A stretch of 64,000 nt of DNA from Alloalcanivorax dieselolei B5 (GCF_000300005.1 NC_018691.1:1302001-1366000), one strand, 5' to 3'. Shown: positions 16,486 through 25,209, counted from the first letter of the stretch. The notes: a model not told the origin generated them from the sequence alone. Translations and numbers: made by a program.

Positions 16486-17220
16486 CTAAACCTGCGCGTA
16501 GCCCCCGTCAACGAACACCTCGCTCCCTGTCATAAAGCTGCTGTCGTCGGACGCCAGGAACGCCACCGCGCCTGCGGTTTCCTTGGGATCGCCCAGACGC
16601 TCAAGCGGTACGGTCTGTTTCATCTCGCTCAGGGCTTCGGATGGGAGCAGTTCCATCAGCTTGTCTGTTTTGGTCGGGCCAGGAGACATGACGTTCACGC
16701 GAATGCCGGTGCCCCTGAGATCATGGGCCCAACTGCGCACCAGGTTTCGGACGGCCGCCTTGGAGGCGCTGTAGATGCTCATGGCAGGGGTGCCCATGCT
16801 GCCGACCGTGGACCCGGTGAGGATGATGGAGCCGCCGTTCTTCATCAGGGGCAGGGCTTTCTGGACAGTGAAGAGGGTGCCTTTGACGTTGATGTCGAAG
16901 ATGTAGTCGTAGTGCTCCTCGGTGATCTGTCCCAGGCTGGCGAATTCGCCGACGCCCGCGTTGGCCACCAGGACGTCCAGGTGCCCTTTTTCTTTCTGGA
17001 TCGTTTCAAAGACGCGGTCGAGATCCTCCGGCTTCGTCACATCCGCCTGGACGGCCCGGGCGTTGGGTCCCAGTGCCTGAGCCGCGTTGTCGAGGACGTC
17101 CTGGCGCCGCCCGGTAATGAAGACGAAGGCGCCTTCGTCGATAAGGCGTTGGGCCGAGGCCAGGCCGATGCCGCTGGCTCCGCCTGTGATCAATGCGATT
17201 TTACCGTGTAGCCGGCTCAT
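16486..17220 (-). CDS. Short-chain dehydrogenase/reductase
   Basis: 244 aa, classical SDR size. The NAD(P)-binding TGGASGIG motif is near residue 13, NAG appears in VLVANAGVG, and the catalytic set is Ser in GSTVGSM, then YSASK (Tyr/Lys). The C-terminal end FVDGGYAQV is typical. ATG 17220 with GGAG before it is preferred over a start 13 codons upstream. It is divergent from an HxlR regulator 94 bp away, a frequent arrangement in which the regulator controls the reductase. Substrate unknown. Confidence 0.92.
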   Translation of the reverse strand: MSRLHGKIALITGGASGIGLASAQRLIDEGAFVFITGRRQDVLDNAAQALGPNARAVQADVTKPEDLDRVFETIQKEKGHLDVLVANAGVGEFASLGQITEEHYDYIFDINVKGTLFTVQKALPLMKNGGSIILTGSTVGSMGTPAMSIYSASKAAVRNLVRSWAHDLRGTGIRVNVMSPGPTKTDKLMELLPSEALSEMKQTVPLERLGDPKETAGAVAFLASDDSSFMTGSEVFVDGGYAQV

Positions 17221-17314
17221 GGTTGGGTCTCCGTGTGTGTTGACTCGATTCGCGTTCACGATATATAAGCCACTTACAAATGTTCAAGTATGCACCTTTT
17301 GGTAAGTACCCGTT

Positions 17315-17680
17315 ATGGCGAACGAAAACTCAGAAAACCCACGTTTCATTTGCGGCCTGGACGCTACGCTGCACGTGATCTCCGGGAAGTGGAAGCCTTT
17401 GATTTTGTTCTTTTTAAACAGGGGCCCGACGCGTTATGGCGAGCTCAAGCGAAGCGTCCGGGGCGTGAGCGACAAAATGTTGATCCAGCAGTTGAAGGAG
17501 CTCGAGTCCGACGGCATCGTCCGGAGAACCGACTATGGGGAGATACCGCTGCGCGTCGACTACTCGCTGACGCCCTTCGGGACGAGTCTGGTGCGAGCCA
17601 TGGAGCCGCTTTGCAGCTGGGGCGAAGAGCACGAAGAGGACATTGCCGCGGCGATGGACCGCCGGAAAACCAGCCGGTAG
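17315..17680 (+). CDS. HxlR-family transcriptional regulator
   Basis: 121 aa. It has the winged-helix HxlR pattern: ATLHVISGKWKPLILFFL, RYGELKRSVRGVSDKMLIQQLKELE, DGIVRRTDYGEIPLRVDYSLTPFG. These regulators sense electrophiles, disulphide stress or small molecules. It is divergent from the SDR gene, and the intergenic region has an AT-rich direct-repeat-like stretch (CACTTACAAATGTTCAAG). A cassette-type attC begins 83 bp after its stop. Confidence 0.92.
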   Translation: MANENSENPRFICGLDATLHVISGKWKPLILFFLNRGPTRYGELKRSVRGVSDKMLIQQLKELESDGIVRRTDYGEIPLRVDYSLTPFGTSLVRAMEPLCSWGEEHEEDIAAAMDRRKTSR

Positions 17681-17763
17681 GAAGCGAAGCCGGATGGCGG
17701 TTGGTGTAAAGTATCAGGGAGTCGGCATTCGGTATCGGGTGCCAAAACAACGGGTGAACGGGC

Positions 17764-17854
17764 CCATAACCAGGCGGTCGACCGGACACCATATCCCTTA
17801 CGGGCTATGGTTCCCTACGCTCCGCTTCGGTGCCGGTTACCGCTAGCGTTATGC
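17764..17854 (+). repeat. Solitary attC-like site behind hxlR
   Basis: R'' CCATAAC (17764-17770) and R' GTTATGC (17848-17854) flank near-complementary arms (AACCAGGCGGTCGACCGG against CCGGTTACCGCTAGCGTT). This 91-bp site sits outside any array and is followed by one cassette gene. Confidence 0.75.
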
Positions 17855-17874
17855 AATCAAGGAGGACAAGCCGC

Positions 17875-18207
17875 ATGGTCACCGACCGTGAAACTGAACT
17901 GGCTGAGCGACTAATCAAGCTACATGACGGAAGGAGCTATCGGGAACTCCAAGAAATGTCGGCACCGCCTAAAGACCCGAATGATGATGGAAAGATCACT
18001 GAGGACATGTATCTGGATATGTGTCGGGATATAGAGAGTGAAATGGGTGCGTTGGAAAGCATTGAGTCTATAGACTGCCTACCGAGAAATGACTCTAAGT
18101 TAACGTTGTGGAAGGCAAAATACAGCAAAAGCGATTTCAAAGTGTTTTGGGCGATTGGATTTGACTCGGAGACATTAAAAGTTCAAGACGTTTTGGTCCA
18201 ATGGTAG
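17875..18207 (+). CDS. Unknown small acidic protein (solitary cassette gene)
   Basis: 110 aa. ATG 17875 is chosen because AAGGAGGACAAG lies directly before it, while the longer frame begins within the attC site. No known domain is recognised. The N-terminal helix is charged (TDRETELAERLIKLHDGRSYRELQEMSA) and the C-terminal half looks like a small beta-sheet (SKSDFKVFWAIGFDSETLKVQDVLVQW). The gene is flanked by GTTATGC on the left and GCATAAC on the right, perfectly complementary core sites, so it is a mobile cassette. Codon use is AT-richer than hxlR. Confidence 0.75.
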   Translation: MVTDRETELAERLIKLHDGRSYRELQEMSAPPKDPNDDGKITEDMYLDMCRDIESEMGALESIESIDCLPRNDSKLTLWKAKYSKSDFKVFWAIGFDSETLKVQDVLVQW

Positions 18208-18209
18208 AT

Positions 18210-18275
18210 GCATAACAAGGCCAGTCAAGGCGACGTCTACTACATTGCGGCTTCGCCTTCATTCCATAGCCGCGC
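18210..18275 (+). repeat. Truncated attC-like site of the solitary cassette
   Basis: R'' GCATAAC (18210-18216) and the left arm plus the central GCGGCTTCGCC loop are visible, but no R' core is found before the next gene. The right part seems lost. The rest of 18276-18359 shows no gene. Confidence 0.55.
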
Positions 18276-18359
18276 GCGCAATGCGATCAGTATAGAAGTC
18301 TCTTGAGACCTGGTTTCAGAACCGGTGCTGTACCTTGCGCGCCGCGTTGTGCACCCGGC

Positions 18360-19394
18360 TCAGGGTGCCTCAACCAGAAAAACCCCTTTCCCCGGTGACG
18401 GCACTCCGTTTGGCGTATTGAAGGCGTCTGGTAGTGCGTCGAGCGGCCGGCTGTCGCTGATGATGTTCGGGGTGTCCGGATCGGCGAAAACCCGCGCCAG
18501 ATACGCCAGTTGTTCGGCGTTTTCCTGGAACAGCACCCAGCGATATCGGATGCCCGCTCGGCGTGCCGCGAGGCGTTTTTTAGCATAGATCCCGCCGCTG
18601 GCGGCGAGGCCGCGCAGCACGCCCTTCTCGGTGGCCAGGCTAAGCACCGGGTTGGTGGTGTTCACGTAGGCGCGGCCGGGGGTGTCGCGGCGGCGCAGCC
18701 CGTCCAGCAGTGGGTCTTGCCGGTGATTGTCGCCGGGGGCCGCGAAGTTGAGAATGACGTCCGCGTCGATGGAGGCCATGGCCGCCGGCTCTCGATAGGC
18801 CACGGCCTGGTCGGCGCCCAGGCGCCGCACCCAGTCGTGGTTGCGCTGGGAGGCCACGGCGGTGATGGTCGCGCCCCAGCGCCGGGCCAGCACCAGGGCG
18901 ATGGAGCCCACGCCGCCGCTGGCGCCGTTGATGCACAGGTGTTTGCCTTGGGCGTTGTCGGTGGAGAGGCCGGCCGTAGCCAGCGCCTGCAGGGCCGTGA
19001 GGCCGGCGTAGCCCAGGCCGGCGGCGGTGGCGTCGCTGAGGCCGTCGTCAATCGGCGCCACGCAGCCCCGTGGCAGGTTGAAGATTTCGGCGTAGGTGCC
19101 GCCGGTGCGCGGCGAGGCCGCCACCAGCACGCGCTGCCCGGGCCGCAGGTCGGTGACGCCCTTGCCCACGTCGACCACCCGGGCCACCGCGTCCCGCCCC
19201 GGGATCAGGGGCACCTGCCGCTTGGTGTTGAGCAGCGGGGCGCCGTAGCCCTTGGCCACCAGCGGGTCGATGGGGTTGATGGAGGTGCCGATCAGTTCCA
19301 GCTGAACCTTATTGTCGGCCGGGGCGGGCGGCGCCGGGATATCCGTCTCGCGCAGCGTGCCGGTGTTCTGATCGACGATGATGAAAGCCTTCAT
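18360..19394 (-). CDS. Zinc-type alcohol dehydrogenase / quinone oxidoreductase (MDR family)
   Basis: 344 aa. GroES-like N-terminal half with GTSINPIDPLV and PGRDAVARVVDVGKGV. Rossmann motif GASGGVGSIALVLARR near residue 150 binds NAD(P)H. The catalytic-zinc cysteines of true alcohol dehydrogenases are not evident, pointing to the zinc-free quinone/enone reductase branch. ATG 19394 is preceded by GGAGAA. It is last of a minus-strand gene series with FAA hydrolase, VOC dioxygenase and PhyH genes, with short gaps. Confidence 0.9.
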   Translation of the reverse strand: MKAFIIVDQNTGTLRETDIPAPPAPADNKVQLELIGTSINPIDPLVAKGYGAPLLNTKRQVPLIPGRDAVARVVDVGKGVTDLRPGQRVLVAASPRTGGTYAEIFNLPRGCVAPIDDGLSDATAAGLGYAGLTALQALATAGLSTDNAQGKHLCINGASGGVGSIALVLARRWGATITAVASQRNHDWVRRLGADQAVAYREPAAMASIDADVILNFAAPGDNHRQDPLLDGLRRRDTPGRAYVNTTNPVLSLATEKGVLRGLAASGGIYAKKRLAARRAGIRYRWVLFQENAEQLAYLARVFADPDTPNIISDSRPLDALPDAFNTPNGVPSPGKGVFLVEAP

Positions 19395-19417
19395 TCTTTT
19401 CTCCTTTGCCGGCCCGG

Positions 19418-20374
19418 TCAAACCCCGTCCTTAATCGTATGCCGTTGCCTGCCCAGGTCGAGCTTTTGATCACGGCTGGCAATGGTGGATTCCACCACGT
19501 CCCCGGCCTGAAGGTACTGCTGGCGGCGCTTTTGAGATTTTATAAAAAGCTGCCATTTTTTTGATTCGGGCAGCAGGCCCGCCACTTTCGTCAGCGCCGC
19601 GCTGGGCAGGCCCAGGGCACAGCCGGCGGGCGTACCGGTCATCAACACGTCGCCCGGCGCGAAATCGTGAATCAGGGAATACTCGCTGAGGGTCTCGGCG
19701 GGCTTGAACACCAGGTTGGCGGTGCTGTCCTGCTGCCGGGTTTCGCCGTTCACCGTCAGTTGCAGTTGCATGTCGTCCAGGTAGTGAATCTCGCTTTTTT
19801 CCAGCAGGCATAGCACCGGGCCCAGCGGGCAAAAAGTGCGGTAGCTCTTGCCCTTGTGGAACTGCATCTGGGGAATCTGCACGTCCCGGGCGGAGACGTC
19901 GTTGCCAATGCAGAAACCCGCCACGAATTCATGCAGGTTGTCGGCGGTGACGTCCACCGGCCCGTCCGTTTGCTTGCCGAGCACCAGGGTCAGCTCGATC
20001 TCGTAATCCAGCAGCTGCACGTGGGCGGGCTTGATGATCTCCCCGCCAGGGGCGGTGATCGACGCCGGGGATTTGGTGAAGAACATGTTGAAGCTTTTGT
20101 CGTCCGGGTTCATGCCGGAGTCGATCATGTGCTGGCGGTAGTTGGCGCCCTGGCACAGCACCTTGGCCTCGCTGGTGATCGGTGACAGCAGGGTGGCGCT
20201 CTCCAGCACCAGCTCGGCGCCGTCGCCGACCGCCGCCCGGATCGCCTCATGGCCCTGTTCAATCAGCGCGGCGGTGGTGGTGCAGGGCAGATCCAGCGGC
20301 GTGATAGTCGTGCCTTCCAGCAGGCCCCAGCGGGGCTGGTCCTGGTGATCGAAGCGAACGATGTGAAGCGCCAT
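19418..20374 (-). CDS. Fumarylacetoacetate hydrolase family protein
   Basis: 318 aa. It has the FAH C-terminal fold: CQGANYRQHM, metal ligands in LLDYEIELTLVLGK and GNDVSARDVQ, and LMTGTPAGCALG. Family members hydrolyse C-C bonds in fumarylpyruvate/acylpyruvates or isomerise/decarboxylate ring-cleavage products. The start at MALHIVRF was chosen because the longer frame overlaps the neighbouring gene and lacks family similarity. Its position behind a VOC dioxygenase-like gene suggests it processes a ring-cleavage product (inference). Confidence 0.9.
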   Translation of the reverse strand: MALHIVRFDHQDQPRWGLLEGTTITPLDLPCTTTAALIEQGHEAIRAAVGDGAELVLESATLLSPITSEAKVLCQGANYRQHMIDSGMNPDDKSFNMFFTKSPASITAPGGEIIKPAHVQLLDYEIELTLVLGKQTDGPVDVTADNLHEFVAGFCIGNDVSARDVQIPQMQFHKGKSYRTFCPLGPVLCLLEKSEIHYLDDMQLQLTVNGETRQQDSTANLVFKPAETLSEYSLIHDFAPGDVLMTGTPAGCALGLPSAALTKVAGLLPESKKWQLFIKSQKRRQQYLQAGDVVESTIASRDQKLDLGRQRHTIKDGV

Positions 20375-20388
20375 AGTCTTGTCTCCAG

Positions 20389-21462
20389 TCAGCCAAACAA
20401 TTTGGCGAGGGTGATCAGTTTTTTTACCGACAGGTCCGGGCTGCGGCGCAGATTGCGCGCCAGCGCCCGCAGTGCCGCCGGGGTGAGTTTGGGTTTGGTG
20501 AAGCTGGCCGGCATCGGCTGGCCCCACTGGGCCATGCCTTCCCGGGTCACCGGATGCACGCCCATGGGCCGCTCGGCGGTGAACACGTCGCCATCGCAAT
20601 AGTGCTCATGCTTGGCCGCCCAGGGGTCTTCCCAGTAATCGAAGATCTGGCTGCCGAGAACGTGCCGGCCGATGCCCCAGGCGTGTTTCCAGCCGCGCTC
20701 CTTGAGCAGACGCTGGCCCATGCCCACCGCGTCGGTGTCGATCACCTCGTAGGCGCTGTGGCTGTACAGCGGCATAAAGCCCTGAGCCATGGCAAGGGTG
20801 TGATGGTCCGCCGGCGTGTCGCCCAGATCCAGGCGCAGAAAGACCACCGCCGGCGAACCGTCCGGCAGCACCTGCACATCGCTGGGAATCAGCCCGAAAT
20901 GCTGGCTGTACCAACCACAGGTGGCCTGAAAGTCCGCCACCTCCAGCACCACATGGCCGAGACGCATCACCTCCGGCGGGGCGACCGGCGGGCGCTGGGT
21001 GCCGTTCACCCGGGGCTGGTGTTCGGGGAAGTTGATCGGTAGCGCATCGCGGTGGGGCAGGGGCGCCGCCGGCGTTTGCCCGTGGATCGCTTCCACGGTG
21101 AAGCCGGACGGGTCGGTCAGGCGCACCCGTTCGCCGCCGCCGGGGTAGTCCGCCGGCTCGATCGCTGATGCGTCCGGCAGCCGGCTCAGTCGCTCCAATT
21201 CCTGGCGCGTACGCACCTCGAAACCGATCCCGACAAAGCCCGCCTCGTCCCCCTTGGCCACGCGGTAGCAGAACGGCTCGGGGGCGGTGCCACGCAGGTA
21301 GAGCGCTTCTGGTGAGCGCGACACCGTGTGCAGGCCAAAGTCGTTCAGAAAGCGCTCGGCCGTCTCAAGATCGGGCCGCTCGAACAGCAGGTAGGCCAGC
21401 TTGCGCGCCTTCACCGTCGGCGTTGGATGCCGCGCCGGTTGGGGCGTGGTCAGTTCGGCCAT
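20389..21462 (-). CDS. Two-domain VOC protein, extradiol dioxygenase-like
   Basis: 357 aa with two vicinal-oxygen-chelate modules (~18-130 and ~165-300). The second has LGHVVLEVADFQATCGWYSQHFGL, a His in DHHTLAMAQG and a C-terminal HEHYCDGDVF segment, in the spacing of type I extradiol ring-cleavage enzymes. A 40-residue basic C-terminal extension is unusual. It could be a true catechol dioxygenase or a related VOC enzyme. Six bp separate it from PhyH, consistent with one transcript. Confidence 0.8.
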   Translation of the reverse strand: MAELTTPQPARHPTPTVKARKLAYLLFERPDLETAERFLNDFGLHTVSRSPEALYLRGTAPEPFCYRVAKGDEAGFVGIGFEVRTRQELERLSRLPDASAIEPADYPGGGERVRLTDPSGFTVEAIHGQTPAAPLPHRDALPINFPEHQPRVNGTQRPPVAPPEVMRLGHVVLEVADFQATCGWYSQHFGLIPSDVQVLPDGSPAVVFLRLDLGDTPADHHTLAMAQGFMPLYSHSAYEVIDTDAVGMGQRLLKERGWKHAWGIGRHVLGSQIFDYWEDPWAAKHEHYCDGDVFTAERPMGVHPVTREGMAQWGQPMPASFTKPKLTPAALRALARNLRRSPDLSVKKLITLAKLFG

Positions 21463-21467
21463 GGCGT

Positions 21468-22433
21468 TTACCTCGTCCAGGTTTGTTTCGGCGTGGGCGT
21501 GCGCTTGGCGCGCAACTTCTGGCGCGCGGCCGCCACCGCATTGTGCCAGCCCGAGCTCAGCAGCTTGCCGACGTCGGCCCGTTCCGCCTGCAACCGGGCC
21601 GCGCGCTCCCGCGGCTCTTGCTCCGGCAGGATGCGCGGGAAGGCGGCGCCACGCAGCGGCCCGCCCGCTACCGACTCGTGCTTGTAATGAATCGGCATCC
21701 GTTTGCTCGACGGCGCATAAACCACGTCATCGCCGGTCCAGCGCAGCGCCAGCGCGCGCCGGCGGCGGGTGCGTGACGCGTTGCCGTAGGAGCCGTGCAG
21801 CGTCAGCGGGTGGAAAGCCAGAATGTCCCCCGGCTCCATGTCCCAATCGACCAGATCGTACTGGTCCGGGTTGGCGTTGATGTCGGGAATGTCTTCCATG
21901 TCCTCGTCGATGAGGCTGGCCACATAGTCCGGTGAAATGGCTTTAAAGCGCTGCGGCCAGCGGTGCGAGCCGCGCACGTAGAGCAAGCCGCTGTTGTCCC
22001 GGTTCACCGGGTCGCAGGGAATCCAGAACGAACAAATCTGCTCGCCGCGGATCGGCCAGAAGCTGAGGTCCTGATGCCAGGGCGTGGGTGCGTCGGTGCC
22101 CGGCTCCTTGACGAACATCTGGTCGTAGAAAAAGCGCACTTCCTCGGCGCCCATCAGCTGCTGGGCCAGGTGCGCGCAGGGGCTGTAATAGATCAGGTCG
22201 CGGAGGATGTCGATGCGCTTCCACAGAAAGATGTCCATCTGATAGCCCTCGACCTTGCGCGACATAAACCGGCCCAGCAGCGAGCTTTCCTGGCGGGCCT
22301 GTTCGATGCCGGCCTCCACCATGGCCATCCAGTTCGGCGCCAGAACCTGCTTCAGCATGACGACGCCGTCGTCCTGAAACGCGCGGATCTCCTCCGCCGT
22401 CAGGTCGCGTTGGGGCTGGGCTGCAAAGGTCAT
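21468..22433 (-). CDS. Phytanoyl-CoA dioxygenase (PhyH) family Fe(II)/2-oxoglutarate oxygenase
   Basis: 321 aa. The facial-triad motif HxD is in TPWHQDLSFWPI and the distal His in LAFHPLTLHGSYGN, with a following Arg for 2-oxoglutarate binding in SRTRRRRALALRW. It likely hydroxylates a small organic acid or a side chain in the same pathway. It is the first gene of the minus-strand operon, and its promoter region contains the TTCAATATTGAA palindrome shared with the tetR promoter. Confidence 0.9.
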   Translation of the reverse strand: MTFAAQPQRDLTAEEIRAFQDDGVVMLKQVLAPNWMAMVEAGIEQARQESSLLGRFMSRKVEGYQMDIFLWKRIDILRDLIYYSPCAHLAQQLMGAEEVRFFYDQMFVKEPGTDAPTPWHQDLSFWPIRGEQICSFWIPCDPVNRDNSGLLYVRGSHRWPQRFKAISPDYVASLIDEDMEDIPDINANPDQYDLVDWDMEPGDILAFHPLTLHGSYGNASRTRRRRALALRWTGDDVVYAPSSKRMPIHYKHESVAGGPLRGAAFPRILPEQEPRERAARLQAERADVGKLLSSGWHNAVAAARQKLRAKRTPTPKQTWTR

Positions 22434-22499
22434 GGCGCACCTCGTTCGTTGTTGTCATTGATGGCCGGCGGTTTGCTAGCTCTAATAATTGAGATTAGA

Positions 22500-22511
22500 T
22501 TCAATATTGAA
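22500..22511. promoter_or_regulatory. TetR-type operator candidate (catabolic divergent promoter)
   Basis: Perfect 12-bp palindrome TTCAATATTGAA between the phyH-type gene and the FAD monooxygenase. The 10-bp core TCAATATTGA recurs upstream of the tetR gene at 24216-24225. A related half-like stretch (CTCTAATAATTGAG) lies just before it. Confidence 0.65.
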
Positions 22512-22606
22512 ATAAATGTCAATAAAAGATACAAAGACCGCTTTCCAGGGTGGGATCACCGGCCGAACGGCCGGCCCCCGTCTTTTTTGCAATGGGTGAG
22601 ACGGCG

Positions 22607-24193
22607 ATGACGAATAAAAAGGCTCTGCCACGGACCACGGACGTGCTGGTGATCGGCTATGGCCCGGTGGGCGCCGCGCTCTGCGCGCTGCTGGGCCGCT
22701 ACGGCGTGACCACCCTGGTGGTGGACAAGGTGGCCGAGGTGATGCTGGCGCCCCGCGCCATCGCCCTGGACAACGAGGCCCTGCGTATCCTGCAAATGGC
22801 CGGGCTGGGCGAAGACGCCTTCGAGCGCATCGCCATCCCGGAAGTGAAAATGCACTGCCCCTACCTGGGCCAGTTCGGCCGCGCCAACACTTCCGGCACC
22901 ATCGATGACCACCCCAAGCTGGTGACCTTCTACCAGCCGGACCTGGAGCGCGCCCTGCGGCGGCAGGTGGCCGCTTATCCCGACGTGACCTTCCGCGACG
23001 GCTATGAGCTGGTCGACCTCGACCAGTCCGACACCGGAGTCACGGCCCACCTCAAGGACCGCGACGGTCGCCGGTACGAGATCACCGCCCGCTACCTGGT
23101 GGGCGCGGACGGCGCCAGCTCCACCGTGCGCGGCCTGATCGGCCAGGACTTCCAGGGCGAGACCTACCCGGAGGACTGGCTGATCGTCGACGCCAAGGCC
23201 CGCGAAGGCAAAGCCATCGACCACGTGGAATTCCTTTGCGACACCCGGCGTCCCACCCCGCACATGCCCGCCCCCGGCGGCCGGGAACGCTGGGAGTTCA
23301 TGCTCCAACCCGGCGAAACCCATGAGGACATGGAGCGCCCGGAAAAAGTCGCCGAACTGCTGGCCCCCTGGGTCACCCCGGAAGACCTGGTGATCGAACG
23401 CAAGGCGGTGTACCGCTTCCACGCCCGCTGCTGCGCCACCTTCCAACAGGGGCGGGTGTTTCTCGCCGGCGACGCCGCCCACATCACGCCGCCCTTCGTC
23501 GGCCAGGGCCTGGTGGCCGGCCTGCGGGACGTGGCCAACCTGGGCTGGAAACTGGCCTGGGTGGTCAAAGGCCAGGCCGCCCCGGTCCTGCTCGACAGCT
23601 ACGATCGGGAACGCCGCCCCCACGCCAAGAAGATGATCGGGCTGGCCAAGCTCATGGGCAGCCTGGTCATGCCCCGCAGCCGCTTCAAGGCGATCACGGT
23701 GCACGGCGCCATGCGCCTGGGCCGCCTGGTGCCGCTACTGCGCCGTCAGATCGAGGAACTGGAAATCAAACCACCCAACCGATTCCGCAAAGGCTTTCTG
23801 ATCAAGGGCCGTGGCCGCAAAGGCGTCACCCGCGGCGCCCTGCTTGCCCAGGGCCTGGTCCGCCACGACGGCCACATCCGCCCCAGCGACGACGTGCTCG
23901 GCGACCACCTCACCCTGATCGGCTTCGGCGTCGATCCCCGCGAATGTCTCGATGACGCCTCGCAAGCCCGCTGGCAAGCTCATGGCGGCGCCTTCCTGCG
24001 GGTGGGCCTGCGCGGCCAGCACCCGGGCGCCGGCACCGCCTTCGCCGAGGATCTCTCGGACTGCCTGGCCAACGGCCCCTCCCGGGGCACCCTGGTGGTG
24101 TGCCGCCCGGACCGCGTCATCCTTCACGACGGCCCGGCCCGCAACGCGGAACGCATCGTCGAGGACTGCCTTAAGGCGCTCACGGCTGCCTAA
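22607..24193 (+). CDS. FAD-dependent aromatic hydroxylase (MhpA/PheA-TfdB-like)
   Basis: 528 aa. FAD-binding GYGPVGAALCALLGRYG at the N-terminus (~18-34), ligand-region DG motif in YLVGADGASSTVRG, and GD motif RVFLAGDAAHITPPFVGQGL (~280-300). This class hydroxylates phenolic rings with NAD(P)H and O2, and the nearest familiar type is 3-(3-hydroxyphenyl)propionate hydroxylase. ATG 22607 is chosen because the Rossmann motif follows closely. It is divergent from the dioxygenase operon and next to tetR, so ring hydroxylation followed by cleavage is the inferred pathway. Confidence 0.92.
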   Translation: MTNKKALPRTTDVLVIGYGPVGAALCALLGRYGVTTLVVDKVAEVMLAPRAIALDNEALRILQMAGLGEDAFERIAIPEVKMHCPYLGQFGRANTSGTIDDHPKLVTFYQPDLERALRRQVAAYPDVTFRDGYELVDLDQSDTGVTAHLKDRDGRRYEITARYLVGADGASSTVRGLIGQDFQGETYPEDWLIVDAKAREGKAIDHVEFLCDTRRPTPHMPAPGGRERWEFMLQPGETHEDMERPEKVAELLAPWVTPEDLVIERKAVYRFHARCCATFQQGRVFLAGDAAHITPPFVGQGLVAGLRDVANLGWKLAWVVKGQAAPVLLDSYDRERRPHAKKMIGLAKLMGSLVMPRSRFKAITVHGAMRLGRLVPLLRRQIEELEIKPPNRFRKGFLIKGRGRKGVTRGALLAQGLVRHDGHIRPSDDVLGDHLTLIGFGVDPRECLDDASQARWQAHGGAFLRVGLRGQHPGAGTAFAEDLSDCLANGPSRGTLVVCRPDRVILHDGPARNAERIVEDCLKALTAA

Positions 24194-24214
24194 AGGCGCT
24201 TATGATGAAGGACT

Positions 24215-24226
24215 CTCAATATTGAG
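24215..24226. promoter_or_regulatory. TetR-type operator candidate upstream of tetR
   Basis: Perfect palindrome CTCAATATTGAG, 49 bp before the tetR start. It shares the core TCAATATTGA with the site in the divergent catabolic promoter, indicating autoregulation plus pathway control by the same repressor. Confidence 0.65.
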
Positions 24227-24275
24227 CTTTTCCCAGTATCATGACGCCACCCAAGCCCACGGTTGGAACGGTCTC

Positions 24276-24935
24276 ATGGCAAAAAAAGCGACGCCCGGCC
24301 CGCGCAAAGCCCCGGCCAGCAGCCTGACTCGGGGCCACAAAAAGAAAGCCCGCACCCGGCAGCAGCTGGTGGACGCCGCCCTGCGCATCTACGCCCGCGC
24401 CGGCGTCGGCGACCTCGCCCTCAACACCCTGGCCGAAGAAGCCGGCGTCTCCAACGGCACCGTCTACAACTACTTTCGCTCCCGCGAGCAGGTGCTCGAA
24501 GCCGTCGGCCTGGAGCTGGCCGTCCAGCTCTCGGAACAGATCCTCACCGTCAGCGAAGCCGTCGACAGCGGCGCCGAACGCCTCAGCATCGCCGTGCGCA
24601 CCTTCATGAACAAAGCCCGCACCGACCCGGACTGGACCCGCGCCCTGATCACCGTGGTCCGCTACGCCGAAGGCATGCGCTCCACCCTCGCCACCTACCT
24701 CCGCGCCGACCTGCAAGCCGGCCGCCGCCAAGGCGACTTCCACTACGCCCACGAAGAAATGGCCATGAGCATGGTCATCTCCGCGACCCTGGGCGCCATG
24801 AACCTGCTGGTGGAAGACGGCGAGGTGGAACACGCCGACCGTATTGCGGCGGAGATGGTGCTGCAGGCGCTGGGGGTGCCGCCGGAGAAGGCTAAGGGGA
24901 TTGCTGGGTTGCCGTTGCCGGGGGAGGGTGGCTAG
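24276..24935 (+). CDS. TetR-family transcriptional regulator of the catabolic cluster
   Basis: 219 aa. After a basic tail comes a TetR helix-turn-helix: RQQLVDAALRIYARAGVGDL, then LAEEAGVSNGTVYNYFRSRE. The rest is a helical ligand domain. The start MAKKATPG is chosen after the operator palindrome, whereas the longer frame runs back into the hydroxylase gene. It probably represses itself and the divergent catabolic operons through TCAATATTGA sites. Most of this gene and the repeat after it recur at 30628-31453. Confidence 0.92.
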   Translation: MAKKATPGPRKAPASSLTRGHKKKARTRQQLVDAALRIYARAGVGDLALNTLAEEAGVSNGTVYNYFRSREQVLEAVGLELAVQLSEQILTVSEAVDSGAERLSIAVRTFMNKARTDPDWTRALITVVRYAEGMRSTLATYLRADLQAGRRQGDFHYAHEEMAMSMVISATLGAMNLLVEDGEVEHADRIAAEMVLQALGVPPEKAKGIAGLPLPGEGG

Positions 24936-24958
24936 ACGGCTTTCCCGTGGCGTGGGGG

Positions 24959-25209
24959 CTGACCTATGATTTATCTGATTTGGCTAATTAGTAAGGGCTT
25001 ACTTAAAAGACCGTCGGAGCTTGGGCGTTGGCGGCTTTTTGTTTTTGGGGGTAGAGGGTTGGCCGAGATGCCAGGGAAATGGCGGTTTGAAGCGTTTGTC
25101 AGTGGGTGGTTTTTCTGGTCTTATTTTGCGTTGGGGGAACTCAGGAAAAGAGTTATGACGCTGGCGCGTTCATTGGATATTGGCGCTGGCGTCCTAATTC
25201 CTGTTATAC
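24959..25209 (+). repeat. Repeat copy 2 ending in attI-like core
   Basis: Begins 24 bp after the tetR stop. It contains the 14-bp palindrome AGTAAGGGCTTACT, a terminator-like GGCGGCTTTTTGTTTTTGGG, the block GTCAGTGG...TTATTTTG and the end GCGTTCATTGGATATT...GGCGTCCTAATTCCTGTTATAC. GTTATAC (25203-25209) is exactly complementary to the R'' GTATAAC of the first cassette's attC at 27300. Similarity with copies 1 and 3 is clear by eye but not measured. Confidence 0.75.
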
